Shown: positions 21,589 to 33,904, counted from the stretch's first letter. The stretch is DNA of 64,000 bases from Henricia sp. BOLD:AAB3569 (GCA_037783545.1 JBBELK010001374.1:62001-126000), one strand, 5' to 3'. Notes: generated by a model not told the origin, from the sequence alone. Numbers and translations: made by a program.

Positions 21589-22483
21589 CTGACAAGAAAT
21601 TAAGACCCGTTTTAGAGGTCTTCCGTCTGCTGTACAGTGTACCAAACTCAATTGAACCACAATGAATAACCGGATTAGTTTTACATTGAATATCATTCAG
21701 AAAGTGCTTCTACTGAGCACTCCCATTAGGCTTATAGTCCGACAGCCAAATGCCAGTTTTTACCTTGACCTTGCACTGAAAGATATACAACAGGTTTCCA
21801 AAGTTTCAAGTATATACTTTATATTATCAGAATCTGCTTGATGACCTCTCTGAAAAGTTGAGCATTTTAACATTTTCGAAATTTTCAAACAATTCTGGCA
21901 CCTGCAGACGACATGAAATGTGTACAAGTTAATTGTAGTAAGAAGTTCCTGTATTTTTCTTCCTCTCGTAACACGATATTAAAAAAATAGTATTAACTAC
22001 TCTTTCAAATAAAAATCTCTGCCAACATTTTTAATTTTCAGAATTTTTAAAAAAGAATTGTAATGTATAAAATCACAAAGTATTGAACTAGCCAATACCT
22101 CAGCTGGCTGTTTTATAGATTGGTTCCCGATCCCATCGCTTTAATATTTGGAGTAGAATAGTGATTTAAATGTCTAACCTGGGGTTTTCGGGGCCAGGAA
22201 AATCACTGGTGTCCACAACATTTCAGTCCAACAATAAAAGCCACAAACTCGAAATTGTGGCCATAAGTACAGGCATGGAATGGGTAGAACCGGGGTAAAA
22301 ACAATAACTTCTCTAACTGCTGTCATATTTAGTTTCTTTTAGTGGTCAGTAATTTCCATAACATGATGCCCTCCTGTGACAAGGCTGGTTGCATCAGCTA
22401 CCATACGAGCCGCTAAGGCAGGGTGCACTACTCTACCAGAATTGCCCCTGACATCCCAAGCAGGTTTAATCCGGATAAAAACC
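21589..22483. other. Intron sequence, no gene
   Basis: No coding region. Contains the second copy (22116-22141) of the 26-base exact match to 18136-18161. Confidence 0.5.
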
Positions 22484-23262
22484 CAACAAATTGGCCATTC
22501 CAGCTCAACCTGAAGCCATACCAACCCAACCCGTGGCCAAACGCTGGCCGTAGCCATCTTAGCCCGGCCCGAAGCCATCATATCCCAGCCCAGCCTAAAG
22601 CCTTTCAAGCCCAGCCCGAAACCCTCCAAGCCCAGCCAGAAGTCCGAACCTATCCCAGCCCAGCCCAGCCCAGCCTGAAGCTCTCCCCAGCCCAGCCCTA
22701 AGCCCTCCAATCCCAGCCCGAAGCCATCCAAGCCCAGCCAGAAACCATCAAGCTCAGCCCAAAGCCCTCAAGCCCAGTCCGAACCCATCCCAGCCCGAAG
22801 CCCTCCCAGCCCAGCCTGAATCCCTCCCAGCCCAGCCTCCCAGCCCAGGCCGAAGACATCTTAGCCCAGGTCGTAGTCCTCCCAGTCCGAAGCCCTTCCA
22901 TCCCAGCCCAAATCCCTCCCATCCCAGCCCAAAGCCATCCCAGCCCAGTCCAGTAAAGCCCGAAGGCGTCCCAGCCCAGCCCAGGCACAGCCCGAGCGAT
23001 CCAGCCCCCACAGCCCCAGACAGCCCGACCCAGCCCCACACAGCCTGACCTAGCCCCAGCACAGCCTAGCTTAGCCTAGCTTGGCCCGGCATGGCCCAGT
23101 CCAGCCAAGCCCAAAGACAGCCCAGCCCGAAGCCAGCCAGCCTTGCCTGGCCCAGCCCAACTTAGCCCGGCCCCGGCCCCGGCCCCAACCGAGCCCAATC
23201 CATCCCATACCAGGCGGGGCCAGCAAAGCCCAGCCCAGCCCAGCTCCAGCCCCATCCCCAAT
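22484..23262. repeat. CCCAGCC(GAAG)-rich minisatellite
   Basis: About 780 bp made almost wholly of CAGCCC and CCAAGC words, often with GAAGCC(A/C)TC spacers, giving a loose unit of about 10-25 bp. The strand bias (C on plus, G on minus) keeps several frames open, so the Gly/Leu/Trp-rich minus-strand ORFs here are repeat translation, not genes. Confidence 0.85.
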
Positions 23263-23819
23263 CGCCATCATGAGTTTGTGCCTGTGGCTTTTATCGTTTG
23301 ATGGGTTGGATTGAAATTGTATTAATATCAGTGGATTGCCCGACTATGAAAACCCTAGGATAGATATTGAAATCACTGTTCCACGCCAAATATTAATCTT
23401 AACCCTATGGAACATCGTGTACATATTGGAGGATTTGGTACCGTTCGGGTTAATTTAAGTTACAGCGATTTTCAAGGTCAATGACGGCCATCTTGCAATT
23501 GATCAAGATTTCACCTATTTTCAGTGGCTTGATTTTGGAAGACTTTTTCCTGTTCTTTACCACATTCAGTATGACCAGAAACCGTTGAAAAACCTTTTCC
23601 TAGATTGTTTTGGGGTAGTGTGCTATTTACCCGCGCGGCCACAGTACCCCCACGAAAGGCACATACGACTGGCAGCCATTTTTAAAATGGTCGAAAGTAA
23701 TGGTGGTATTTCATATTACCATTTAGGTTCGATTATCATACTTGATTAATATGTACAATGTATGTCAACAGCGTCAACTTCCATAACCCGAAAATATGGG
23801 TATGAAAACCAAAATAACT
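23263..23819. other. Intron sequence, no gene
   Basis: No coding region or clear repeat recognised. The words TGGCGG/GCCATTTT near 23680 and 24860 hint at old repeat sequence around the LINE. Confidence 0.35.
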
Positions 23820-24836
23820 TTTGTATGAGTTAATAATGAAGCTGATAAGGTTCAACTTGAAGCATGTGTTGAGGAAATTAGACACTGGATGCTTTTGAAT
23901 GAGCTTGTCCTTAATGATTATAAGACGGAGGTGATTAATTTTTACTCCTCGTTTCGTAAATGAGACCTTTTGTCGGGTTTACATGTTGGAAATAATGAGA
24001 TTACCCCTACCACAGTTGTTAGGAACCTCGGTGTGTACTTTGATTGTCATTGTATAGTATGGTCACTCATGTTTCTAAAAATTGGTCCATCTGGATATTA
24101 TGCTTTGTATCGTATTAGCAAAATTCGTAATGTCTTGGACCGCATTACTACTGAACGGATTATTTAATTCAAAGGCTACAATTATAGTCCAGAATTCAGC
24201 CGCTCGTCTTATTACTCGCACAAAGAAATATGAACACATCATCACCCCTGTTCTCAAAAGCCTTCATTGGATACCTGTGGTATACCGTATAGAGTTCAAA
24301 ATCCTTATTTTGGTTTACAAAACTTTACATAAGCAAGCACCTGATTATTTGTCAGATTTGTTGACCATTCGAGAGTGTTCTATTGCTACTCGTTCCTCTA
24401 CTGAAACACGCTTACTTCAGCCTCGTTTTAAGCAAGATCATTATGGCAGGCGTGCCTTTTCTGTTTCGGCACATAGTTTATGGAATAAACTTCCTTATTT
24501 TATCCGTAACGCACCATCTTTTTCATCTTTTAAGTCGGCCCTAAAAATGCATTATTTCCGTCATGTTTTTAAGTAATTTAGGTCAGCCCTGTGCTGATAG
24601 CCAAGATTAATGGTAAACATTTTTATATTGCATTAGATATAAAATGTATTTAGTTAATGGTCTACTCTAATTAGCGATTGATGTGCTTAGGTTTTTGTTA
24701 ATTTAAGGTTTTTGTTTAATGATATCTAGTTGTAGTGATTATTTTTGTAAAGCGCATTGATATTATTTTTTATGATGTAACGCGCTATATAAGAACTAAT
24801 TATTATTTAAATTATTATTATTATTATTATAAATTG
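23820..24836 (+). mobile_element. CR1/L2-like LINE, 5'-truncated and decayed
   Basis: The fragment runs from the last part of a reverse transcriptase (LEACVEEIRHWMLLNELVLN, with frame breaks) to the C-terminal domain at 24180-24576 (QNSAARLITRTKKYEHI, SLHWIPVVYRIEFKILILVY, SVSAHSLWNKLPYFIRNAPS). The 3' UTR includes GTAAAGCGCATTGATATT and CGCGCTATATAAGAACTAAT, as in L2/CR1 tails, and ends in an (ATT)n microsatellite at 24805-24835. The active-site part is missing. Confidence 0.85.
24180..24576 (+). pseudogene. LINE reverse transcriptase C-terminal domain
   Basis: A continuous stretch of about 130 codons matching the conserved C-terminal region of CR1/L2/Jockey-group ORF2 proteins. The motif series HWIPV-YRIEFKIL, APDYLSDLL, RAFSVSAHSLWNKLP and SFKSALK is intact, but the upstream fingers and palm are broken or missing. 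Confidence 0.85.
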
Positions 24837-25745
24837 GATAAAGCAATTTTGACGGGTGGCCATTTTCAAAATGGTTTAAATGGTAGCTATTTCAAATAAC
24901 CACCTTGATGTGATGATCCTACATAATAAATAACCACACCACAGGCTTCCTTGACCCAGAAAACATGGGCGTTGCCACCAAAATCAAGTCTGTATGAACA
25001 TGCAAGCCTATGATATAAGCTGGAGCAATTCTGACTGGCGGTTATTTTGCAAAAGCACCCCCACGCGTCCACCCACTACCAGGCATACTTGTCTGCAAAA
25101 ATCCCACTGGGGGAAGAGGATGGGGGCGGGGGATGGGAGAGCCCACCGTCTAACAGTCTGTTCATACAGTGTTAAACAGTGCAGCCAATTTGGTTAGCAG
25201 TTTGCAACAGTTTTCTTTTTAATATCATGATATGTATCATGATATGTTCAAGCACCATGCCACGCCCAATATTATCCCCTCCCAAGATTTTGCATTGCCT
25301 CCAAACTCCATCTAGTATTTGTTCTTACACATATTTTGCCTCCTTGTATATATCATTGGAAATGCTCTATAATATTATATAAAACAAATATCGATACAAT
25401 TTATAATAATTGATAATGCAAATTGCTGAACAATGATGCAGGGTTATCATTTAAATCATCTTCACTAAATGTAACAAATCAGTTGCCTCTGTTTATCGTA
25501 ATTTATTGATTTATTGTTGAAAACACACCACACATGTGTAATTTTCATTGATAAAGATAAATAATATGGATGATAATCGATACTGCAAATTGCTCAACCA
25601 TGACATGAGGTCATCATGCAGATTCTGAAAGTAGGTGACCTTCTAACACAGAAAATGCTTTAAAACATTATATATTCAGTAAATGCAAGGTTCACCCCTC
25701 TGGCTGCCGGATTATTAATTTATTGTGAGCAGTGTACATGTACTA
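24837..25745. other. Intron sequence, no gene
   Basis: AT-rich, no coding potential seen. Confidence 0.5.
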
Positions 25746-26081
25746 CAGGGTGTCCCAGAAAAACGAAACCGAGATTTATCGATGTTTAATCATACTTTAA
25801 TCTCAATCTTGAATAATAAATGACACATATTTAGAAAGCTTAGTTCCTCATCTTTCATTTGATACCACTCTTATGATACATACTTCACGCATGAATGAAT
25901 AAAAACAATATGAAGCAGGGCTACCAAAAAGTCGTTTGCACAACGATACCTGAATTTCAGGGGTTTCAACACACACGTTTTTAATGCACACGCTACCATC
26001 TCCGAATCCATTCATGCAAAAAATCGGTCAGGTGTGTAAAAACGATAAATCTCGGTTTTTTTTTTTTCCTGGGACACCCTG
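25746..26081. mobile_element. Mariner-type MITE with TA duplication
   Basis: 336 bp from CAGGGTGTCCCAGAAAAACG to the inverted CCTGGGACACCCTG, each end flanked by TA. Inner TIR words GAGATTTATCG and CGATAAATCTC also pair. No ORF of transposase type. Confidence 0.85.
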
Positions 26082-26496
26082 TATATGAACTTTCAACAGT
26101 TGTAATATACATGTAATACCAAAGGTGATGACTACAATCAAGATTGTCTATATATAGGGCCACTAGATATAAAGAGGCCACTTCTTTATAGTGGCCGGCT
26201 ATCTTTGAACCCATGTAAATGGCTACCTGTTTAATTATAGTGACCAGTTATTACTGTCCTGAGGGTGGCTACTGTAGACAAGTTATCAGATTACCACACA
26301 AAAATGTAATCAACAGCCAGTGAGTGAGATACTGAATCGGTCAGGACTTAGGATGAAGTCTTTCACTGTCAATATATGTACATGCATCTCGTGAAGAGTG
26401 TATGTAAATGACAACAACCACCTCAGCAAAGCAGAAATAAGCATCCTGGCAATACTGATATGGACACAGAAATGTACATGTCTGTGTTTGACAAAC
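26082..26496. other. Intron sequence, no gene
   Basis: Nothing coding recognised. The ORF reading on from exon 11 into this stretch is intronic read-through. Confidence 0.5.
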
Positions 26497-26607
26497 CTCA
26501 TCTACAGATGGCATTTCCTTTGATGTTTCATCAGGCATTTCTTCCTGAGTATCTGATAACACAGTTGGTGCTGGGGTTTGTGCTGGTGTTACATCAGAGC
26601 CAGCAAG
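26497..26607 (-). CDS. Host gene exon 11
   Basis: 111 bp, 37 codons, phase 0 at both ends. Acceptor TTCTTGGTAG, donor GAG|GTTTGT. Encodes LAGSDVTPAQTPAPTVLSDT and an acidic end (SKEMPSVDE). The TPAQTPAPT wording echoes TQAQTPQVP of exon 10, so the two exons may derive from one duplicated linker. Confidence 0.8.
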
Positions 26608-26994
26608 CTACCAAGAATAAACAGGAATCAATATACATGTGTAGCATTTATACATTTAGGGCGTGTTTGTTTTGGACGGATCCAGATACAGATCTGCGCA
26701 GATCTAAGGTGAACTACCCCCATATCGCATAGACAAAGCACATAGTCTGTCTCGCTGGTCGAAGGGTCACTTCAAAAGCTTGGATCACATAGTAAAGTAC
26801 TATACCAAAGAGGTTACATCTTGATGACGTCACCAGGTTCATGCATCTGAAATTTAATGCCTTAAAAGTTCAAAAATCTGTAAATATTCAAGCATTTGAG
26901 ATACAAACGTTATTCCTTCGGCATGTGTCATGACTGTCCAAGGTCTAACTTTCATGCGGAGACATTGATCTTAAATCTTAATTCTGTTGGTCGA
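26608..26994. other. Intron sequence, no gene
   Basis: No gene or repeat clearly recognised. A GATGACGTCACC word here recurs at about 28230 within a wider repeat-rich region. Confidence 0.4.
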
Positions 26995-27167
26995 AATAGA
27001 CAGCCGAAGTGTGACGTGCTTTGCCATGGCAATTGGATCTAAACTATCATGGCCGTCGGGAAAAGTACCATTGGAAAAGCACTGGGACACGGTTGAGTGA
27101 TTTTTAGTTTAGATCCAATTGCCTAGGCAACCAACAAAAGGTGACGTATTCACTTCGGCAGTCTATT
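26995..27167. mobile_element. MITE of the AATAGAC family, copy 1
   Basis: Near-palindrome with ends AATAGACAGCCGAAGTG and CACTTCGGCAGTCTATT and inner pairs TTGGATCTAAACTA/TAGTTTAGATCCAA. Related copies lie at 33656-33801 and 48222-48391. Confidence 0.8.
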
Positions 27168-27882
27168 GTCATTTAAAACTGGTAAGCGATACTGAGATCG
27201 GATGAACGGCGTTAGTCTTAGGACCCCTTGGGCATTCAAAAAATACCAAAAGTGAAAAGGTACACACCGGCCTACTGTTTACATGATTTAGTGATGTAGC
27301 AGCATTGACAATACTCTTTTGATGGTCGTTGTAAAAAAAGATCATCAAAAGTGCGAAATAAAAAAAAAACGGCCAAAAGACGGATTATACGCTTTACCAG
27401 CCGTTGCAACTACGCGCGAGCCTCACACCTTTGTCACAAACGATTCGCTCTTCTCCTACTCATATCTCCAATTTTCTGCTCACGATTTCACTGGACAGCC
27501 CGGACGACTGAATATAAATTTCCGTTTTCTTTTGAGGAGTTGGCATCATGTTTTTTTGCTTCACAAACGCACACTGCGCCGGAGCAACACACCCGGCTGT
27601 GTGCACTGTGCACTCAACCTATTTGCCGTATGTATGCGCGGGGCAAATCCTACACTCCACGGTAGCCTGCCGTAGCACGCGCTGGCTCCCGTTCTCCGGA
27701 CTCTCGAAACAAACATTTATGTTCGAATTTTCATACTTATGTTTAACTTTGTTTCATACCTGTATAACTAGTCTGTGTTTTGTCAATTACTTATAAATAT
27801 TGGGGGAAATCAGAGTTGAATTTGGTGCAGTTCTGCAGTAAGAAACTTTTATACGGCTGGAAATACAACTAATTCACAAGAC
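27168..27882. other. Intron sequence, no gene
   Basis: Overlapping plus-strand ORFs at 27319-27796 show no motif and no splice context. I do not support a gene. Confidence 0.45.
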
Positions 27883-27927
27883 CACGTGACTTTTCGGAAC
27901 CAGAATCTGGTTCCGAAAAGTCACGTG
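27883..27927. repeat. 45-bp perfect palindrome
   Basis: Two 22-base arms (CACGTGACTTTTCGGAACCA plus GA, and its exact complement) separated by one base. Both outer ends carry a CACGTG E-box. Confidence 0.95.
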
Positions 27928-28789
27928 ACATTGAATTTTTGAAAAATGCTCAAAAACGGCAAAATTTGACGGCGTCTTTTCAGGATATATCTAATTTACT
28001 CTGGATAGCGCTTCAGAATAATGTATGGGTCTATTTCGAGCCCAAAATAGCTTAACAAAGCCGGTGTGTCCCTTTAAGTCACAAAGAGGGCCCTCTAGCT
28101 GCGAGTTGAAACAATTGCTAAAACGTATTTTAAACAGATATCTGTGGCGAAGTTTTTTGGAAATTGGCCCAAAATTGGTACATATGTTCACTGAGGGTCA
28201 GTGAACGTGGCCATACCTTCAAAAGTTTGATGACGTCACCAGGTGTCAGATTACATGTACACTCGGTTGAACATGCATTCTTTTAACAGCTATATCTAGA
28301 GAACGAAAAGGCCGATGAAGGTCAAATTTTGTGTTTTAGGTTTGTTGCAAAATGTTGTGACATCACAATGACGTCATCAAATAAGCGCATTTGTGCCAAG
28401 GTCGTTCACTTTCTATATTGGTCGTATGACCTTTAAACCTAGCAGGTACGTAACCCTGCTCATTAAAATATAACATACGTTATATGTTACTCAAAATCAT
28501 GTAACTCAAAACTGAACGAGGTATTAACATGAAACTTGGTAGTCATAGGCCCTAGGTTAGTGATCTTTATGTTTGTGTAACATTACGATGACGTCATCGG
28601 TAGCCTAATTATAATAATTTTAAATACCTTTAAAAAGTGATTATTTGGGGGCGAGGGGGAAAGCAGCCTCACTCAACAAACCGAACTTGAACGTCTTAGG
28701 TCGTGATGTTTTTGTGAAATAACGACAACGTTCTCCTTAAGTTTACCTAATTTTAATTCATGAAATTTGAAAAATACGGTTTTTTCTAT
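27928..28789. other. Intron with ATGACGTCA-containing repeat sequence
   Basis: GATGACGTCA words recur (about 28225, 28370, 28590), spaced by phrases about GACCTTTAAA. Probably a decayed repeat continuous with the tandem array to the right. Confidence 0.4.
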
Positions 28790-29412
28790 AGTTTAAATCT
28801 CTGTTGGCCTCTTTTTTGAAAGTGGTAAGAGATACCAGGATGGGGTCAATGTCATTACGGTTGCATTTGGTCAAGCTGCACAAAAATTAAGACGATGACC
28901 TTTCACCTCGTTTCTTATTGGTCAAACAGATGTTGGCCTATAATTAGAAAATGGTAAGAGAGACCAGGATAGGGTCAAAGGTATTATGTTTGGGTTTGGT
29001 CAAGCTGTACAAAAAATAAGGCGATGAACTTTTACCTCATTTCTTATTGGTCAAACAGATGTTGGCCTATAATTTGAAAGTGATGAGATACCAGGATAGG
29101 TTCAGTGGCATTATGCTTGGATATGGCTAAGCTGTACAAAAATAAAACAATGACCAATGACCTTTGACCTCGTTTTCTATTGAGAAAATATTTCTTACCT
29201 GATAGTTTAAAAGCGATAAAAGATACCAACATAGGACTAATAGTATTGTGGCTAGGTACATGGCTAAGCTTTTTAAAAATGAATATGGTGACTTTTGACC
29301 TCGTTCCCGTAATAGTCAAACAGTTCTTGACTTATACTTTAAAAGTATCAACAGATTCCAGAATTATGGTCCATGATAATCTGGTAATCTGTGATCAAGT
29401 TTTATAAAAATT
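28790..29412. repeat. Diverged tandem repeat of about 125 bp, five units
   Basis: Each unit has the order TTGGCC-TATAATTTGAAAG, AGAGATACCAGGATAGG, GGTCAAGCTGTACAAAAA, GATGACCTTTGACCTCG. The first three units are closest and later ones drift. Near 29158 TGACCTTTGACCT forms a DR1-type nuclear receptor site, which is a by-product of the unit. Confidence 0.75.
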
Positions 29413-29799
29413 AAGATGATGATCTTTGAACCTAAATTTTACTACCAGTATTTTTGTTATGCGGAAAAGCCTTGTGTTTATCCATAAACACAAGACCTCT
29501 AGTTATTTTCTTGTTTCATTCTGTGTCACTTGGAAGCTCTGCACTTTTAGCATAAACTTTGGAGAGGGTCTTATGCTTTCATATCAGCTTTGACTTCCTC
29601 AGCAATGAGAGTGGTAGTGATAATGACAGTCAGTTTGGAGAATCAATGGATTTTGGTGAGGAATCGCGGTCTGTAATCACAAGTTGCCAATTCAAGGTAA
29701 ATACAATCTACTATACCATAGAAGTATGGTGGTCTTAGTACTTACCCAGGGGTTCAGAAAAGTAGTTTGTCATCATATTCTTTCAAATCAGTACACATC
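29413..29799. other. Intron sequence, no gene
   Basis: No gene. An 11-base hairpin CTTGTGTTTAT/ATAAACACAAG at 29471-29493 is the only local structure. Confidence 0.4.
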
Positions 29800-30275
29800 G
29801 AGGGCATTATCAGTGCCCAGAACCCCTAGCTGGTTTTCAATGGGCCAAACCTACTTTTACTCCCATTGATACCTTTTCGTGTAAATCGGTAAAACTCACC
29901 AAAATTAGTTCGTCGTTTTGCTATCACTTTCCTACAGGCCCACAGTATCAACACCGCGTTCATATATACAACTGCTAGCTGCAGTACGTCATGTTGTTTT
30001 TGTTCAATCGCGCGCGTTACGCGTAACGCCGTCAAGTTGGGCGCGCACGCACACGACCGGATATAAGTGCACAATTTGCTTTCGGGCGCGTGCAGTTTCT
30101 GTGTGCATGTGCGTGTTCCGTATATATGCGTTGACTAACTTGAGTAGGGCACAAACGCGGGCCAGCCGGCCGGGCATTGTCACTGGTCATTATCGCTAGT
30201 TTAAGACTTCCCACGTTACGTGGTCTCAGCCAATAAGGATGCGTAAACTGTCTAATGTATTTATGAATAAACCAT
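29800..30275 (+). repeat. Dispersed element Q, copy 1
   Basis: About 475 bp. It starts with part of a hairpin (GGGCATTATCAGTGCCCAG, GGCCAAACCTACTTTTA), passes TTAGTTCGTCGTTTTGC, a GC-rich CGCGCGTTACGCG segment, GTGCACAATTTG, TGCATGTGCGTGTTCC, and ends CAGCCAATAAGGATGCGTAA and GTATTTATGAATA. Copies: 33905-34352 (same strand) and 62505-63055 (inverted). Confidence 0.8.
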
Positions 30276-32250
30276 AAACCAACCTTAAAATAGATACGTG
30301 ACTACCAGACACTGCCTAATTAAATGTTTAATAAGCTAGTCCTAAACAAGTGTTACCAGCCACTACAACAGGCATGTCAGACGTCCTTGGGTACTGCAAT
30401 CAGAGGACATTTGCCTGACAGATTACTTTTCTGGTAGAAATCAAAGCCCAAGGACCGACAACTGACTACCAACTTAAACTTTGGCCATGCTCAGTCTAGT
30501 CATGCATGACAGTCTGGACATTCCCTACATACAGACTCTTTTTTAGATATTGCACAGATTTCTGATGATTTGCATTTAAAGATGGGTTTCTTTTTTTATG
30601 GACATCCAGTACAACGAATTTAAAGAAACTGACCTTTGTCAGCTGAAAATCGGCAGCCATCTTGGATTTGAAGGTCAAAACAAGGACAGATCATCAAAAT
30701 GCTATCAAATATGAATTTCTCGACACCAAAACCCCCAATAACAATATACATGTACTGATTAGCATTGTAAGCTAAACTAAACAAAAATCATTTTCAAAAT
30801 AAAAATGTAGCCAATGGCGGCTATTTTGGATTTTGCATCTTGGATTTGAAGGCGAAAACTAGGTCAGATCATCAAATTAATGTTGTAACCGAACAGACAA
30901 ACTGAATTGGCACCTCCGAACCGAACTGGACCGGACCGAACCGAACATTTCACTCAGTTCGGCTGTGGTTCACTTTGTATTTCACATTTTAAATGTACGT
31001 ATTTTAAATGAAAAACATGAAAGATATCTGGCTTCCTGAACGTCAAACCGCACTCGAAATGACTTCACATACCAATTGCTTAACATATTTAAAAAGGAAG
31101 AATCCCCCTTGACGAAAATCTAGCATTTAGGCTTTTTTCGATAGTCCAAACATCCCTCTTGCCGACGTGGATTTTTATTATTTTTTAATTGTCGGTTTTA
31201 AGTGGATAAATTGCAAGCAAAAGTCGCTTTTCGAAAATGAGATTTTCGCGATTTCTGAAACGCTCATTAGGTATTCATGATATGCGCGTGACCCCGTGAC
31301 GCAATCCTGAGAAAGAGAAGTCAACACGATTGTTAGCTCCATACATTTACACGCAAAAAAAACCGGAAAACCGTCTCTGTTAGATGGTGTTTTTTGAAAA
31401 ATTTTGTTGGTCCAAAAAGCCAGATATATGCCCAGTAGCTGCGTGGTCTTATGTTTTACCAGACACTATGAAAAAAAAAGAGCAGAAAGATTTTCTTTTC
31501 TATTACCAAGAGAGAGAAAAATGAGTCGCTCATTCTAACTTGTACCGGCCGATGTAACACGTGGGAACTATACGGCCCGCAGTGAACCGTTAAATGCTGC
31601 AGACAGACCGCTGTGAATGCCGTTCGTTCCGTGACAAAACCACCCGTCGCAATGCACCAGTATTTACTTCAAAAGAGCTTTATTGTAAGCTACGATTTCA
31701 CCGGTTTTTTTCACAAAACAGGTAATAGTAGATTGTTGTCATATTACATGAAGTGTTTTTCACGTTTGTATTTTGAATTACAAGGACAAAACAGGCAGGA
31801 TAAACATTCACTTCGTGTATTTTCCATTCAATACTGCACAGGCCGTTTTGTATGTTTCTCAGGATGACGTCAACACCCTGTTGATAAACAGACCAAATGA
31901 CCTCGAGCGTTTCAGAATTTCGGGTGAAGAGGGTCGGAACTGCTTTACGTTTTAAGCAAAAGCCTGTCGAATTTTTGTGAAAAACAAGTTGTGATGGTGT
32001 TGTAGACACATACACCTCCATGATAAACAGAAAAACTCAAAAAATGTGGAAGGGGGGATTCTAGCTGTTTAACTATTGAACGTCACATAAGAAATTACTG
32101 TGCCGAAAATCAGACCCGATATTTTTAGCCCAGCGCCCGACGATGTGACGTGCATGACATGACTTTCCTTCATCCCCATAGGACTTCGTGATCGATAATA
32201 ATCAAATATTGTATTGGCTTCATCATCACAACGTGCCAAAGCCATAGAGT
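30276..32250. other. Intron sequence with possible 1-kb TIR remnant
   Basis: No gene supported. Near 31099 AGAATCCCCCTTG and near 32051 GGGGGGATTCTA face each other and could be ends of an old element about 960 bp long. The pairing is only about 12 bases. Confidence 0.35.
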
Positions 32251-32914
32251 TAGGCGTGAGGTCAAACTAGAAACGGTCTTTATACCGGGAAACAGTCTTT
32301 ATACCGGGAAACGGTACATAAACGATACACCGTTGCACGGTTTTCAGTGAACAAGCAAACGATAGATGGCCAGACGATAGATAATTGGCAATGTTCAACC
32401 CGGCCCACGTTCGCTAAACAATAGAGCTTCTGCACCAGCGGCCATATGACAGGCGGCAGGTTTTCTTAATTAGTTGATGTAACAATAGAACCACAAAGCA
32501 CCTACTCATGACACATGGTAACAATGTGACTGCCCCCAGTCATGGCCGCCGTGCAAAGGCTCTATAGAGAGCTTATCGGATTACGGGCCATTGTGACTAC
32601 TCTTGGCCGACTCGCTGCCACTGTTTATCACGTGACCGCCTGAAAAAGGCTGTTTAACCACAACCCATTCATGCCCCGGGGTGCGCCCGGCTAGAGGGTC
32701 CGGCGGCTCTCTATGAAGTCGTCGGCCAGTAGAAGCCTTTTGTTCCCTTCGCGCAGGAGGTTAGTTGTAAACCATCATCGACAACCCAGCAAGTTGGCAA
32801 ACTGTTCCCTTCAAACCGGCACACGGTTTTCTGCCAACAGAGAAACGATTTGAAAAGGGATTAACATGAATCGTTTACCGGTATACAGACCGTTTCTATT
32901 TGACCTCGCGCCTT
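32251..32914. mobile_element. TIR element, 664 bp
   Basis: Ends TAGGCGTGAGGTCAAACTAG with AAACGGTCTTTATACCGG and the inverted ACCGGTATACAGACCGTTTC, TATTTGACCTCGCGCCTTA. There is an internal duplication of GTCTTTATACCGGGAAAC on the left. No ORF recognised, non-autonomous. Confidence 0.75.
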
Positions 32915-33400
32915 ACCACGCAGTGTGCACCTGCATGATGTGTTGGCAATTGTCGATTGATCGGAACGATTCAATTGCAAACGCCCTCTAGCGGCGTGTG
33001 AACATTTGCATTGTGAAAATAGCGTATCGTGTTAAAATTACTGGATTTTCAAAACTTCTTGGACAGAATTAATCGCGCAACGTTGTGAAAAGCATTTTGG
33101 CAGGAATCAATAAGCCCTCTTATTGATTCTTACCAGTCAAACAATCGTGGGAAAATGAATCACATTGGCTAGGAAAAAATACCATCTCACCGTTATCACG
33201 ATCATCGATGGTACCGTGCATACACTTTGCACGTGCGCTGATGGTACAGATCACAAAATGCATTCACACCGCAAGTTTTAGTGGCGCTGCGCCCCGACCG
33301 CAAATTCCGTTCAGTTTTCTAGATCAACTTCAACCCACCAAAGCCGTTATCTTCTTCATTACGACATAAACCGTGTAAAAGAGCGAGTTTGAATATAGTC
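32915..33400. other. Intron sequence, no gene
   Basis: No coding region. A CACGTGCG/GCACGTGC-like stretch lies near 33225. Confidence 0.4.
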
Positions 33401-33402
33401 TT

Positions 33403-33540
33403 TGGGGGGCTCTGGGGGGGGGGGGGGGGGGGGTTGGGTGGTGGGAGGGGAAGGGGAATGGTGGGCGAGGGTGTAGTGGGGTTGGGGGGTAGGGGGAGGT
33501 GCGAGGGGGAGTGGTGCGAAGGGGGAGGGATAGGGGTACG
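33403..33540 (+). repeat. G-rich tract with a run of 20 G
   Basis: 33414-33433 is an uninterrupted run of 20 G, followed by about 100 bases of GGG and GGGG blocks. G-quadruplex formation is likely. The Gly-rich and Pro-rich ORFs here are by-products. Confidence 0.9.
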
Positions 33541-33655
33541 GGTAAGTGAATTGTTTTCGACTTTGACTTGTTTGTGTTTGTGTGTTCGAACTTTCCTTGG
33601 TCTTTTCTTAATGTTTACTTGTTTACTCGAAGTGTTTGTGTTTTGTGTTTTGGCC

Positions 33656-33801
33656 AATAGACTACTAAAGTGAAAACGTCACCCTTCGTGTGTTGCCATG
33701 GTTGTTGGGTCTACACTGAATCCAGTGAACTGTTTTCCTGCGCAAACCGGTGGACGTGTTTAGACCCAATTGCCATGGCAACTTGATGACTTTGCTACAG
33801 C
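33656..33801. mobile_element. MITE of the AATAGAC family, copy 2
   Basis: Left end AATAGACTACTAAAGTG and inner GTTGCCATGG, ACCCAATTGCCATGGCAAC as in copy 3. The right terminal repeat is worn (TGATGACTTTGCTACAG). Confidence 0.75.
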
Positions 33802-33904
33802 ATTACATCAAACATGAATTCTTCGACCCCATCACATACATGCTCATTACATTACTTTCCGGTCGTTACTGCCGTACGTACACGTGACAGTGGCATACAA
33901 AACT

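Noticed and set aside
22339..23271. Gly/Leu/Trp-rich and Pro/Ala-rich ORFs
   Set aside because: Products of the CAGCCC minisatellite, with no start context, no splice signals and no globular motif.
27319..27796. Three overlapping plus-strand ORFs of 82-118 codons
   Set aside because: No family motif, no agreement between frames, inside a host intron on the other strand.
33319..33673. Pro-rich and Gly-rich ORFs
   Set aside because: Result of the poly-G tract.
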